Source: Muricea muricata (taxonomy: Eukaryota > Cnidaria > Anthozoa > Malacalcyonacea > Plexauridae). Taken from it: a stretch of DNA of 64,000 bases. Made by a program: the position numbers and the translations under genes. The stretch covers positions 36,333,818 to 36,397,817 of the forward strand of contig OY979716.1 in assembly GCA_963855995.1 (NCBI GenBank), in the 5' to 3' direction. Every line of letters starts with the position of its first letter. Positions within the stretch are counted from its first letter, which is position 1. The notes under the pieces were generated by a model, which saw only the letters and a program-made list of their open reading frames with translations, made no database searches and had not been told where the DNA came from. Shown here in pieces: positions 34,501-45,700 of this stretch.

Positions 34501-35823
34501 TTCAAGAAAATCAGAGTGATAAACGCGGCCAACGGTAAAGATGTCTTAAGGCTTTGGAGATGACCTTAAATAGGATAATCATGCTATGGACTTCCCTGCA
34601 GTCTACAATCAAATCCTTATGTACAAAAAGATTAAACCAGGATCCACTGAAAAATTTTTGTGCTGCATCAGACAACAGGATGGCAATTCTGAAAACCCAA
34701 TACCTGTGCAGTTTACAAGAGCTTTCAGAAAGCTATTCTTCCACAAGTTTTTGTCACCATAGAATGGCAACTGCACAGCCGTCTTCGACACCCTATTGGT
34801 TGAATGTTCAACACAGACAACTAAGTACAAGGATGCCTGCCCAACAAGAATCCAACAAGGCAACCTTCATGCATCGCTCCAACTAGATAAGGCAGATTAT
34901 CAATCGCCGTCGGTAGAAGAAAACCTGATTGGTGCCAATGCCCTTACATACGTTGCCGGGTACCTGTTACGCAAATGCCTACATCATCACCAATGAGACA
35001 TCTCTCTTAAAGTTTTACTGCAGAATGAACTGGATGATCCATCACAATTATTTTGCCATTTTAAAGCCTACGATCAAACGAAAGGCTCCTCTGGCTCGCT
35101 GGTTGTCCCAAATTGAAGCAACATTTACTGAAACATTTCCAAATGCAATTACCATGACTGGTGTTAGGAAATGTATGATTGACAGGTTACCCGCATTTAC
35201 CGTTACTGACTGCACCGCCTTTCCAAGCGAGTACCTTGTAAAACTCTTTGTGAGAATGGGGATCCATTACCTGATCAATAAGTTAGCTGATCAGTTAGCT
35301 GAGAAGAAAGGTTCAAAAAAGAACAGGAGATACTTTAAAGTAGCACACCTTTAAATGATGGATATTATTTATAGCTACGTGGCTAGAAAATATACTGTTC
35401 ATAGTCTATTTGTAAGGTCTTTTTGTCAGAAATTGATGCTATCTGACACAATATGACCAAGTATTAAAGGCATAATAATTATCCAGCCATTAGAAAGGAA
35501 ACAATTGGCAGCATCATTAAGTTATAAACATTTTGAAACATTTTGGAAATGATAAAATATTCAGGCTTATTTGTCATGGGTCTAAACTGTTAGGTTAATT
35601 TTTAGAATTGTACGTTAACCAAGGGTTAAGTAAACCAGCTTTAATTTGGAAAACTGTGAAACTAAATTAATATCCACAATGGAAAGTTTGTAGTTTTCCT
35701 GCTGGATATTCTGCCAGTTTTTTTTTAATCTAAATTTATACACCAAAGTGTGCGATGTTCTTATGCCAGAGCCAATACGCCATTAGAGTTATTAGACTGC
35801 TTTAGCAAACATAACGCGACGTC
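31579..35823 (+). mobile_element. THAP/P-superfamily element, copy A
   Basis: This segment repeats, in the same orientation, at 37396-44813. Shared sequence starts at CTTGCATCAAGCC and ends after CCAGAGCCAATACGCCATTAGA. It carries a decayed P-type transposase with a THAP domain. Relative to copy B it has about 480 extra bases at roughly 32291-32770. The TA at 31874-31875 is the empty site of the block inserted in copy B. I could not find terminal inverted repeats, so the borders are repeat limits, not proven transposon ends; a segmental duplication is also possible. Confidence 0.65.
33340..35354 (+). pseudogene. P-superfamily transposase with THAP domain, copy A
   Basis: The 3' half of a THAP zinc finger is seen near 33345-33545: QWLVRCDREDLT, YLYINCKTFF, then in the next frame SDLYFRNHRKNRLKN and AIPVYFSKPP. 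The RNase H-like transposase follows from about 34078: MFDPPHIIKAIRNNL (usual before the P insertion domain), [35 protein letters not shown], then NALTYVAGYLLRKC and a C-terminal tail to 35354. Several frame changes and stops separate these blocks, and a G13-type run at about 34320 disrupts the middle. Related to vertebrate THAP9 and the Drosophila P element by domain order. Not functional. Confidence 0.75.
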
Positions 35824-36090
35824 GACGAGGAGGTGAAAATGGCGAAATACAAATGACTACAAGAGAATATGAAGTGATAAATTTAATAATGTTATAATAA
35901 TACTATTGTCAAAATATTTATTTAATTTATTTAATTACACATGATTGTAGTCAACACTTTCAACCTTTTTGAAGTTGTGTCTCTTTTCAATTGAATATTG
36001 GCTGACCTAAAGTATGTACATGTTGCTTACTGTAGTTTCTATGGCGTAAAACATCAACATTATCATAAACAGTAAAAATCAAGGTCAGCT

Positions 36091-36430
36091 ATGGTATGGA
36101 CTGAAGCAAAAGATTTGATCATGCTTCGTGAGATGGCCGCTGAGGGTGTTACGCACCAAAAACCCAGGTCAAAAGGCAAAGGGGCTATATGGCAAAAGGT
36201 TGTTGATAATTTAAATCCATTGCCAGAATTTGAGGTTAGCTCAAGATCCATTCGGGACAGATTCAATATCCTGGCAAAAAACATAAAGTCAAAATGGGGA
36301 AACAAGATAGGTCAACTGGTGGGGGTGGAGAAGAGTTGAGCAAGTTGGAGAGCATACTAGAAGAATTGATCGAAATTGGGGAGGATACAGACCAGAGAGT
36401 AGAGGAATTTAAGAAGCAACAACAAGGCAA
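36091..36430 (+). pseudogene. Myb/SANT-like protein fragment
   Basis: VWTEAKDLIMLREMAAEGV and KGKGAIWQKVVDNLN, then SRSIRDRFNILAKNIKSK, form a Myb/SANT-like domain. At about 36292 the frame slips by one base and continues as GGGGEELSKLESILEELIE and a charged coil. It resembles the Myb/SANT proteins that accompany Harbinger-type elements but has no transposase beside it. Probably an orphan, broken copy, distinct in sequence from the one at 1.0-1.8 kb. Confidence 0.65.
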
Positions 36431-36559
36431 ATCTTTTTTGCATGCTGTATTAAATATATTCCAGATTTGTACATCAAAACCCCACGTTTGCATGTGTTTG
36501 TACGTGGTCGATTGCGAGACAACACCACTGATCAATATTTTCCCACGCCTTAATTGAAC

Positions 36560-37036
36560 TGAGCATGAATGCAAGTGTTATGGAATAGACTACAAATTGC
36601 GAGAAAGCCTAACTCGAAAAACCAGCCGTGGCTAAACACTAATGACCATCGCATAAAATGGAATGAAGCGACCATTTTAGCGATTGATAATATATCTTCT
36701 CTCGCAAAATGAGGAAATCAATTGAAATTGAGAAACATAGTACGATAGATTAGGACGGTAAGCCGCTGGATGGTACGTGGCGTGCTTCATTACTACGGCA
36801 AATTGATTTATCTTTCTTCTTTACGCGCGCATGAATTAATTAGAACCCTTTTGCTAGTTAGATTTGACGTAGTTGATTTAGCAGTTTTAAAATTAACATT
36901 CAAATTACGTGAGCATACAAATCACAACATTTTACCTATTTAAGGGACGCGTAAATTTAAATTAGTCGCATTATCACAGAGTATCATACACAGGCTCACC
37001 AGAAGAAAAAAGCGTAACGCGGTTTTACTGCGCATG
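36560..37036. other. No gene seen
   Basis: AT-rich spacer; no recognisable ORF or clear repeat. Confidence 0.35.
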
Positions 37037-37118
37037 GTTGTCACGGGGTGAATGCTTCGATGCACTTGCTGGGAATTTAATCCCAGCAAGTGCATAGAGG
37101 CACTCACCCCCAGACAAC
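37037..37118. repeat. 82-bp hairpin around TGCACTTGCTGGGA
   Basis: Arms of about 38 bp, each containing ATGCACTTGCTGGGA on one strand or the other, pair around a tiny loop. The outer ends read GTTGTC and GACAAC. It could be a miniature foldback element; there is no terminator-like U-run, so I do not call it a terminator. Confidence 0.65.
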
Positions 37119-37687
37119 TTCAAAATGGCTCAAAATACGAACCAAAAGGTAGCCAAATTGACAAAAAAAATCCAACTAAATATATTTCTGTTGTTTCCAT
37201 AAAATAATACTCGTACATAATTAAATTTAGCTACACAATTACATTGTCCAACGAGAAAACGAGTCGACGACAACTGTACTTGGAAAGTTATTCAATATTT
37301 TCTTGTGCAGTCATCGTTCAAGGAATTGAGTTCAGACAAAGCCGTAGCTTCAGATTCAAGCGTTTTATGTGAACAACATGGCATTTCTCGTTCGCTTGCA
37401 TCAAGCCAGTAAAATCTACAACTTGCATCAAGTCTTTGGTGTTTTTGGCTGTGGGAATTTTCTTGCTTTACCCTACATTTATGCACATGTCCATGTACTG
37501 TACAAAGAAGATTAAAAATGCTCCTCCCTAGTCATCCCACAAGAAAGCAATTTAAGCCAAACAGTGAGACATTTTACCAAATTAAGAAACAGCAACTTTG
37601 AACCTACATATTCAGCCGATAATTACTGAAAAGAACATTTATCAAGTTGAACTGTACTAGTGACTGCTCAGATGATACCCAATTCTA

Positions 37688-37841
37688 CAATCCTGACAAA
37701 AATTATGTGGACAGTAAGCTTTCTAAGGACAGCGTCACATTTGCCTGGCGCTGATCTTCGCTTTAATAAATCCCCCCCCCTCCTCAATACGTGTAATTTA
37801 AGATCCGCGCGTGCTGTACACAATAATTTTTGCCAGGATTG
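37688..37841. mobile_element. MITE with CAATCCTGACAAAAATT ends
   Basis: Inverted ends CAATCCTGACAAAAATTATG and AATTTTTGCCAGGATTG; the left flank is TA, the right flank TC. It includes a C9-type run at about 37774. Part of the same sequence recurs at 41155-41363, including CTGATCTTCGCTTTAATAAA. Confidence 0.75.
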
Positions 37842-37920
37842 TCTGAAAACATCATTATGCAAAATATGGTAATTTGTAGAACGTTCAATACATGTATCAG
37901 GGACAAATAATATTTCTTAA

Positions 37921-38394
37921 AGGGAAATGGCTACAAAATTTTTTATCGTTTCATTTGATAGAGACCCCAAAACAATATATAGAAGTCTATTACAAAATTC
38001 TTATATCTGCCTTATTTCGTGAGATATTTTGACTTGAAATCTTTAGTTGTTTGCCATCTTGGATATTTGTAGATATGCGCGATACGTCACAACTGGAATC
38101 ACGCGAATTTTTTTTTCTTACGACACAATAGTTAATATGCTCTCATAACCGCATATACGTCAAGTGTTTCGGATTTCAGCACGGACTCAGAAGATTTCGA
38201 ACAATATTTGATTGTTGGTAGGTATTTAGGAGGATTTTCGACAGGCTAATCCCAGTTGTGACGTCACCAAAACATTGTTAATGAGGTGAAAAATTAATCC
38301 AAGATGGCGGACAGTTTGTTGATTTAGGTGAGAATATCTCCCGAAGTAAAAAAGATATAAAAATTTTGCAATAGATATTTGTTGCCATTTCCCT
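37921..38394. mobile_element. TTAA-flanked MITE (474 bp)
   Basis: Ends AGGGAAATGGCTACAAA and its counterpart TTTGTTGCCATTTCCCT are flanked by TTAA at 37917-37920 and 38395-38398. The interior has no ORF. Piggybac/Kolobok-class by target site. Confidence 0.82.
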
Positions 38395-38771
38395 TTAATG
38401 TCGCTAATATAATGGGGAATCAGTAGTGCGATTTTTATTTAGTTTGAATGACATGGGTCAGTTTGTTTAAAAGGTTTGTAAAGTGTTAGGTTGGCTGTAA
38501 TGTCCTCATTTTGAGCTACACATGCGTATCTGTAAACATTTCGCTTAGCCTTAACTTAATGTTGAACTATTCATGTAGCTTTTTCTTGGATGATGCTAAT
38601 ATTCCATCAGCAAGATTTTTTGTCACTATAAAGAGTTATATTGCCCTGCAAAATGCATTAGTTTAACTGGACAGAACGTTTTATTTGCGCCGGAATAACA
38701 GTTCATTTTACACGTTATTTATAGATATCAAGTTTCGGTTGCCTAATTATGAGCGTTACGTGTATTAAAAG

Positions 38772-40785
38772 CAGGGGCGGATCTAGGCTGATGCGACCGA
38801 TGCGAAAGCGTCAGTCAGAATTTCGTGAAAATAATTAGCATAAATTATTTACTTAATTAGCTGATGCTAATTAATTCTTAGCTACCATTCACAATCTTTT
38901 TAAATTTCTATTAATTGCGCTCTAAAATATATATTTTTTCTTACTAATGATCTTTTTCATTATTTTTACGATTATTTTATGAAATTGTACAATTTTTGGC
39001 CTTGCTTGAGCCGTAACTAACAGCAAGTCCGCTAACTCCACTTAATATGTTTATTAACGGATAAAATTTCGCGATTTAAAGATAATTCGGATTCATGACG
39101 GGATATTTTTGTCGACATACTTTACGTTAAATTCAATCCGTCAGGTAGACCCTGGGCAGACCTTAAGCATAACTTGAGCATACGTCCCGAGTCCTTTGAG
39201 CATCAGTCAGCCGCGTTTTGCTATTGTTTTTCTTGTTGGCAATGGATACGAGTGATGCTCTAAGCACGAAAAAACATTGTGAGCGATGCTGACTGATGCT
39301 CGCTACTGCTTTTGGATAACCGCTGCGTCAGGTTATTTCAGGATTTGCATATTTGCGCGTTCTACGATCGACATCTTGGCGGGCGTTATGCAAATGAATT
39401 TCGATCTGCGTTCATTGCTTCAAGACGATAAAAATATCAAAGTTGATGCGGTGAAAAAAGCCACGAAGTGAAAGCACTGTCTCTAATTTCAAAAGGCAAA
39501 AATATGGATCCACTTCGAAGTGGTAAACATGTGAGAGATCTACATGCGGAGCTGTTGATTCCCCAGCACATCACTAGCACAAGGAAATTTCAATTTGATG
39601 AATTACGTGCATTAAAGTAAGTGTTATGAGGCATTTAGACGTTACATACAGTGTAATGCTAAGAAGACATCAAAATATTATTGTTTCATAAACAACGATA
39701 AATTCTAAAGTGTATGTTTGACTCTGTATATTATCTATAATTTATAGTTTTATGCTATAAATACAATGTATTTAATTAAATAAAATATTAATATCAGTTT
39801 ATCACACTCAAAACAGTTGTGACTATAGTGCCTTGTAGTGTTGTACTGTTGTTACAAGAGATATATGGTAGCATTAAATAACTGTGGGCATTTTTGGTAT
39901 ATTTGTATAAAAATATAATTTATATTCTTAAATTGATTATTGAAATTTGAATGCATCAATTGATTAATTAATTCCTTTATTAGCATACACAAAAAACATC
40001 CACACTTCAATAATTCTATGAATAATTGCATATAATTTAGAGTATGTTATGCTTACAGCCAAGTGCCAAATACATTTATTAAAATATTCTGTACTTATTT
40101 TGCACAAATTAACTTACATGAAATCGCTGCTGTTGGAAAATTTATTATCAATATTTTGCCTCATCTAATCCTGCTGCTGTTGGAACATTATTTACTATCA
40201 ATATTTCCCTCCTCTATTCCTGCTGCTGTTGGAACATTATTTACTATCAATATTTGCCTCCTCTAATCCTGCTGCTGTTCGAACATTATTTACTATCAAT
40301 ATTTGCCTCCTCTAATCCTGCTGCTGTTGGAACATTATTTAACATCAATATTTTGCCTCGTCTAATCCTGCTGCTGTTGGAACATTATTTACCATCAATA
40401 TTTTGCCTCGTCTAATCCTGTTGCTGTTGGAACATTATTTACTATCAATATTTGGCTATACAATACATTTTTGATATTTTTTCTTTTTTTTCCCAAATTT
40501 CTTCAAAAAATCTTAAATTTTTTCTTTAAAAAATGTATGTGATTTAGAAACATGTCTATTTTTATAAAAAATTTTAATAGAAATATAGAAAAATTTATAA
40601 AAAAAGCCTTGATTTTTAACCATCGTTCAGTGTTAAATATTGCTCTCAAAACGCAGGAAATCGCATTTCCGAGACTCTAGATTTCAAAATTTTCCGGAGG
40701 GGTATGCCCCCGGACCCCCCTAGAAATCTCGCGCCTTCGGCGCTCGCTTGCGCATCAGTCACAAAAACCGCTAGATCCGCTTCTG
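38772..40785. mobile_element. Non-autonomous hAT element
   Basis: Ends CAGGGGCGGATCTAG and CTAGATCCGCTTCTG are typical hAT termini. An exact 8-bp duplication ATTAAAAG flanks it (38764-38771, 40786-40793). A possible exon remnant at about 39390-39618 reads NFDLRSLLQDDKNIKVDAV, then NMDPLRSGKHVRDLHAELL, ending before GTAAGTG, but no transposase domain is recognisable. The interior also holds a 49/50-bp minisatellite. Confidence 0.88.
40126..40454. repeat. Minisatellite, 49/50-bp unit, ~6.5 copies
   Basis: Units contain CTGCTGCTGTTGGAACATTA followed by a TTTACTATCAATATTTGCC-type segment and CTCCTCTAATC. Copies vary by single bases and a one-base length difference. It lies inside the hAT element. 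Confidence 0.9.
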
Positions 40786-40914
40786 ATTAAAAGTACATCC
40801 TGTGAAAAGTACTAAAATTATGCCTTTACTGTAATTCAGCCACTAAAATATACAATGTATATGAGCTTTATGCGTGACATACAGTTATACGAAATATCTA
40901 CTATGATTGGTCAG

Positions 40915-41010
40915 AATTCAGACGGTACACAATTGTGTACCGTGTGTTTAAAGAATACATAGTCAATTTATTTAAACCATCACGGTACACAACTGTGTAC
41001 CGTTGAATTC
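40915..41010. repeat. Twin palindromes 60 bp apart
   Basis: GGTACACAATTGTGTACC at 40924-40941 is a perfect palindrome; a version with one central change (AACTGTG) lies 60 bp downstream at 40984-41001. Each is bordered on its outer side by GAATTC, so the pair also forms one larger inverted repeat. Likely a miniature palindromic element; a protein-binding site is possible. Confidence 0.75.
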
Positions 41011-42394
41011 TTTAAGCTAATGCCTAAAATATAAGCAATTTTACATTTAGAATATTTTTTATTTCGCAATGAGGGGTTACCACATGTTACAATAAGATTT
41101 TGTTCATAATAATACGCAGAAAACCTGTATTACTCTCACGCTGATATTCGCACTGATCTTCGCTTTAATAAATCCCCCTTACCCCCCTCCTCAATGTTGT
41201 TGAATTTAATTTGTTGTTGACATTGCCAACAACCAGTTTTCGTGATATTCAACATTGATTAGGGGGAAGAGGTGAGAGGAGGGATTTTTTTGACGAATTT
41301 ATAACAAGATGCGTGTAGTTTGAGATCCGCGCGTGCTGTCCACAATAATTTTTGCAAGGATTGTAGCTTTCACTTTGCCTAGAGCTATGACTCTATAAAC
41401 GATGGCTGCATTGGAGGGCTTATGAAAGAGTTGGAAACAAAATTAGGTTTAACTTATTCAGCTGGATTATGAGTTGCCACCAACCAACACTAACAGGCTT
41501 GGTGAGCGGTTGGCAATATAACAATAAAAGACAATACAGGTAAACTACAGAAACTGGTTTTCTATAAACAAACAAATCAGAAACAATGACAACTTTTGTT
41601 TCAATAGGTCAATCACAAAGGCTGATCATTTTGAGATGGTATTTACCCTGGATTATTGTCAAGCATGCCCCTTTTTGTTTGACCGTTTATCTTTCTAATT
41701 ATATTAATCACATTTGCTGCAAGGACAGGGTCAACACAACAGCAACTTCTAGTAGCTCGAGTATTGACTTTCACATGAGGACTGCATTTAAGTCATATCA
41801 AGAAACCCCACTGAAGATCTGCTACCTAAAAATCCTAACATCTATTACCCAGTACATAAACATAAGGCCAAGATAGGAAATTGTTGAAGATTTTGTGTAA
41901 TACGTGTTTTTATTTTCTGTGCACCGAAAAATATGCTGCATATTACTTTATTACCTTCCAAATTAAGAAATGCACGAAGGATCGTATGAAACTGGAAACG
42001 GACGGCACGAAAACGTTTGCCGCAAAATGCCGCGAATTTTAAACTGCAACGTGCATTTAAATCCCTTCAGCATTTTTTCGCTTTCCTCAAGACGCCGAAA
42101 GGTAAGTCTGACGATAGCGTAAAAGATGTGCCCAACGATTGTAATTAAACACTTGTTGCTTTAAATATAAGAAAAATGTATAACAAATAAAAACGATTAA
42201 CAGAAGTAAATAAAGCATTTGTCTTAATAATGAATTTTGAGTATACTATTTGAACATCTCATCGCATATGGCAAATTTTGTTTTTATAGCTGTCGCGATT
42301 TTCGTAATAATTTGTCTTTTTTTCGTGCTACAAAATTTTTCACAATACAGTAGAGCTAAAAATGTGTCACCAAAACATATATTTGACGTTTCTA

Positions 42395-44335
42395 GATCAA
42401 AGCAATGGTTGGTTCGCTGTGACAGGGAAGATTTAACCACCAAAGACAACATCTACCTATACTTTAATTGCAAAACATTTTTCTGACTTGTACTTTCGCA
42501 ACCATCGCAAAAATAGATTGAAAAATATGGCAATACCAGTTTACTTTTTAAAACCTCCTTCAAGCGCAAAGAGAAAACTTTTTGAGGGCATTCCTAGTAT
42601 GTAACTTCAGCAAAAATGCGATATTATTCATAGTGTATCCAAAATAGAAATTCATAATTATAAGAAACTAAAATTATTTAATTTTATTAAAACTATACAA
42701 CTTTCCAAATGAATTATACTTTGGTTGTACAACTCATAAAAAGAGCAAGCAACAAAAAGCAAACAGATGGTGAAACTACTCTTCTAACTTTATCTCATGA
42801 AGGTACTGTAATACGCCAATTACAATTTGCAGTAAGTACTCATCATTGACAAGCACAGTCCTATACACTTCATATGTTTTATATATGGACCCACTAGCAA
42901 TGGACATGATTGCAACCTCTAGTTCCATGACAGTCACAAGAACATCAGCTGCAAGTGAAGGTAACAATACATAATCTTAATACTGATGTAAAATCCACAG
43001 TCTTGTACACTTCATATTATATTTTATATATATACCCATCAGCAACAGACATGATTGCAACCTCTAGAAATGGGATTAAGACCTGACAAACCTTAGTTTT
43101 TACATAAAGGGCGAAAAATTGTGTGCATGTTTGACCCACCACACATCATCAAGGCAATACGCAACAACCTCATCAATTACGATTTCAAGTACAAGAGTGA
43201 GACGGCTTCATGGCGAGACACAATAGCTCTTTATCAAATGTATTCCAAGAATTTGATTCATTGCTGCCAAAATTGACTAAAAACACATTTCACCAAATGG
43301 ATTTCAGAAAATGAGGGCAAAATATGCAACACAGGCCCTCAGTCACACGGTTTCTGCAGCATTATTAATGGCGGGGGGGGGGGGGAGGCTTCTTAAACCT
43401 TCAGTCAGTGGAACAGCTGAAATAATATCTCAATTTGATGAAATATTCGAATGCCTCAACAGTTCATTCTTCAAGAGTTGTAAACCAGTAAATCGACTTA
43501 TAACACCAGACTCATACCACTGTAAGCGAAAAAAGGAGATGTACTGCTATTTCAAGAAAATCAGAGTGATAAACACGGCCAACGATAAAGATGTCTTAAG
43601 GCTTTGGAGATGACCTTAAATGGACAATCGAGCTACGGACTTCCCTGCAGTGTACAATCAAATCCTTATGTACAAGAAGATTAGACCAGGATCCACTGAA
43701 AAATTTTTGTGCTGCATCAGACAACAGGATGAGAATTCTGAAAACCCAACACCTGTGCAGTTTACAAGAGCTTTCAGAAAGCTATTCTTCCACAAGCTTC
43801 TGTCACCATAGAATAGTAACTGCACAGCTGCACAGAATGCCTGCCGAACAAGAATCCAACAAGGCAACCTTCATGAATCGCGCCAACTCGATAAGGCAGA
43901 CTATCAATCGCCGTCGGTAGAAGAAAATCTGATTGGTGCCAATGCCCTTACATACGTTGCCGGGTACCTGTTACGCAAATGCCTACATCATCACCAATGA
44001 GACATCTCTCTTAAAGTTTTACTGCAGAATGAACTGGATGATCCATCACAATTATTTTGCCATTTTAAAGCCTACGATCAAACGAAAGGCTCCTTTGGCT
44101 CTCTGGTAGTTCCAAATTGAAGCAACATTTTCCGAAACATTTCCAAATGCAATTACCATGACTGGTGTTAGGAAATGTATGATTGACAAGTTACCTGCAT
44201 TTACGGTTACTGACTGCACCGCCTTTCCGAGCGAGTACCTTGTAAAACTCTTTGTGAGAATGAGGATCCATTACCTGATCGATAAGTTAGCTGAGAAGAA
44301 AGGTTTAAAAAAGAACAGAAATACTTTAAAGTAGC
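42395..44335 (+). pseudogene. P-superfamily transposase with THAP domain, copy B
   Basis: Same blocks as copy A. THAP remnant: SRSKQWLVRCDREDL, YLYFNCKTFF, then NRLKN and AIPVYF after a frame change. Transposase: [60 protein letters not shown]. It shares with copy A both the THAP frame change and the long G run, and adds its own stops and a deletion of about 36 bp near 43830. So both copies descend from an already damaged ancestor. Not functional. Confidence 0.72.
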
Positions 44336-45157
44336 ACACCTTTAAATGATGGATAATATTTATAGCTACGTGGCTAGAAAATATACAGTTCATAGTCTAT
44401 TTGTAAGGTCTTTTTGTCAGAAATTGATGCCATCTGACACAATATATGACCAAGTATTAAAAGCATTATAATTATCCAGCCATTAGAAAGGAAATAATTG
44501 GTAGCATCATTAAGTTACAAACATTTTGAAACATTTTTGGAAATGATAAAATATTCAGACGTATTTGTCATGGCCTTAAACTATTAGGTTAATTTCTGGA
44601 ATTGTAGATTAACCAAGGGTTAAGTGAACCAGCTTTAATTTGAAGAACTGTGAAACTAAATTGATGTCTAGAATGGAAAGTTTGTAATTTTCATGCTGGA
44701 TATTCTGCCAATTTTTTTAATCTAGGTTTATACACCCAAGTGTGTGATGTTCTTATGCCAGAGCCAATACGCCATTAGACTTAATTAGCAAACACGACGT
44801 GACGTCCAAGGCGTTGTTATTTTTTCGCGAGGCATCTGGGGTCGAAGACGCCACCACGTCGTAAACAATTTTTGATTTAGCTCCTCCTGGACGACGTGAA
44901 AAAGCAGTTTAGATCATTTGTTTGGAATTTTTCATTTAACTAATTTCACATTCTCAGGTGAGTTACTGCTCTGCTAGATGTGCATTAATTTGAAAGATTG
45001 AAAAGGTTGCTAGGATGCTCTTCACTCCAGTTGGTAATACTTGATTATTTCGAAGTTCGAAGGCTTTTTAAAGATGATTGTTTCAGATTTGAAATTCAAA
45101 ATTTTCCAAAATGACGCGTTGTGTGTCGCAATAATTTTGTTGAAAATTTTTTGAAAA

Positions 45158-45700
45158 ATGTCTGGCAATGGCTTGGAAGCATTTCGTGACAAATTAACTC
45201 TTGTATACATGAACGACTTACTGCACATAGGCGATTTTGTGTATTTATATTATGCAAACCAATCTAAATTATCGTTCCCGTGTTGGAAATTTGATGAGTT
45301 TAATTTGCAGATCTTAGACGACATTGAATGTCGCACAGAGTTACGTTTCAGAAAAACGGATATCCCAATCCTATTAAATTGCCTTAACATTCCTGAAACA
45401 ATTGTTTGTTCTTAAAGAACAGTATGCAGTGGCTTGGAAAGTTTGTGCATTCTTTTGAAACGATTCGCGTATCCGTGCTCGTATATTGATAATATCAGAA
45501 AGTTTGGACGAAACTCAACTGAAATTTGTCTTATTTTCAACGCCTGAAAAGCTGGGAGCAACCATCTCTATCTCCAGAAAATCTTGCTGACCATGCATAT
45601 AGTATTCATGTCCATGGGTCCCCACTACAAAACTGTTTTGGGTTTATTGATGGAACAGTTCGAAGAATTGTCAGACCAAACGAAAGTTACCACATGGCAA
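45158..45700 (+). pseudogene. PIF/Harbinger-type transposase, N-terminal part
   Basis: From MSGNGLEAFRDKLTLVYMND the frame gives RTELRFRKTDIPILLNCL and NIPETIVCS, an in-frame TAA at about 45413, then RTVCSGLESLCILLKRFAYP and NIRKFGRNSTEICLIF. After a frame change and a short loss it continues LSPENLADHAYSIHVHGSPL and NCFGFIDGTVRRIVRP, which holds the first catalytic aspartate. The rest of the catalytic domain is absent; Mutator-type sequence takes over at about 45700. A truncated, broken copy. Confidence 0.75.

Larger units (their letters stand above)
37688..41363. mobile_element. Composite TA-flanked block inserted in copy B
   Basis: The left boundary starts CAATCCTGACAAAAATT and the right ends AATTTTTGCAAGGATTG, with TA on both sides (37686-37687, 41364-41365). 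Copy A has the uninterrupted site AATTCTAGCTTTC at 31871-31879. The first 154 bp form a complete MITE of this end type, and the last 200 or so are a second, left-truncated copy. Between them lie a TTAA MITE, a hAT element and a palindromic repeat. Either the whole block moved as a unit or one MITE accumulated insertions. Confidence 0.75.
37396..44813 (+). mobile_element. THAP/P-superfamily element, copy B
   Basis: Direct-orientation copy of 31579-35823, with frequent small differences. It is interrupted at a TA by a 3,676-bp block (37688-41363). After the block it follows copy A through the THAP domain and transposase to about 44813. It lacks the 480 extra bases of copy A. Confidence 0.65.

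Noticed and set aside
40126-40454. CRISPR-like array
   Set aside because: The units are contiguous with no unique spacers; it is a minisatellite in a eukaryotic hAT element.
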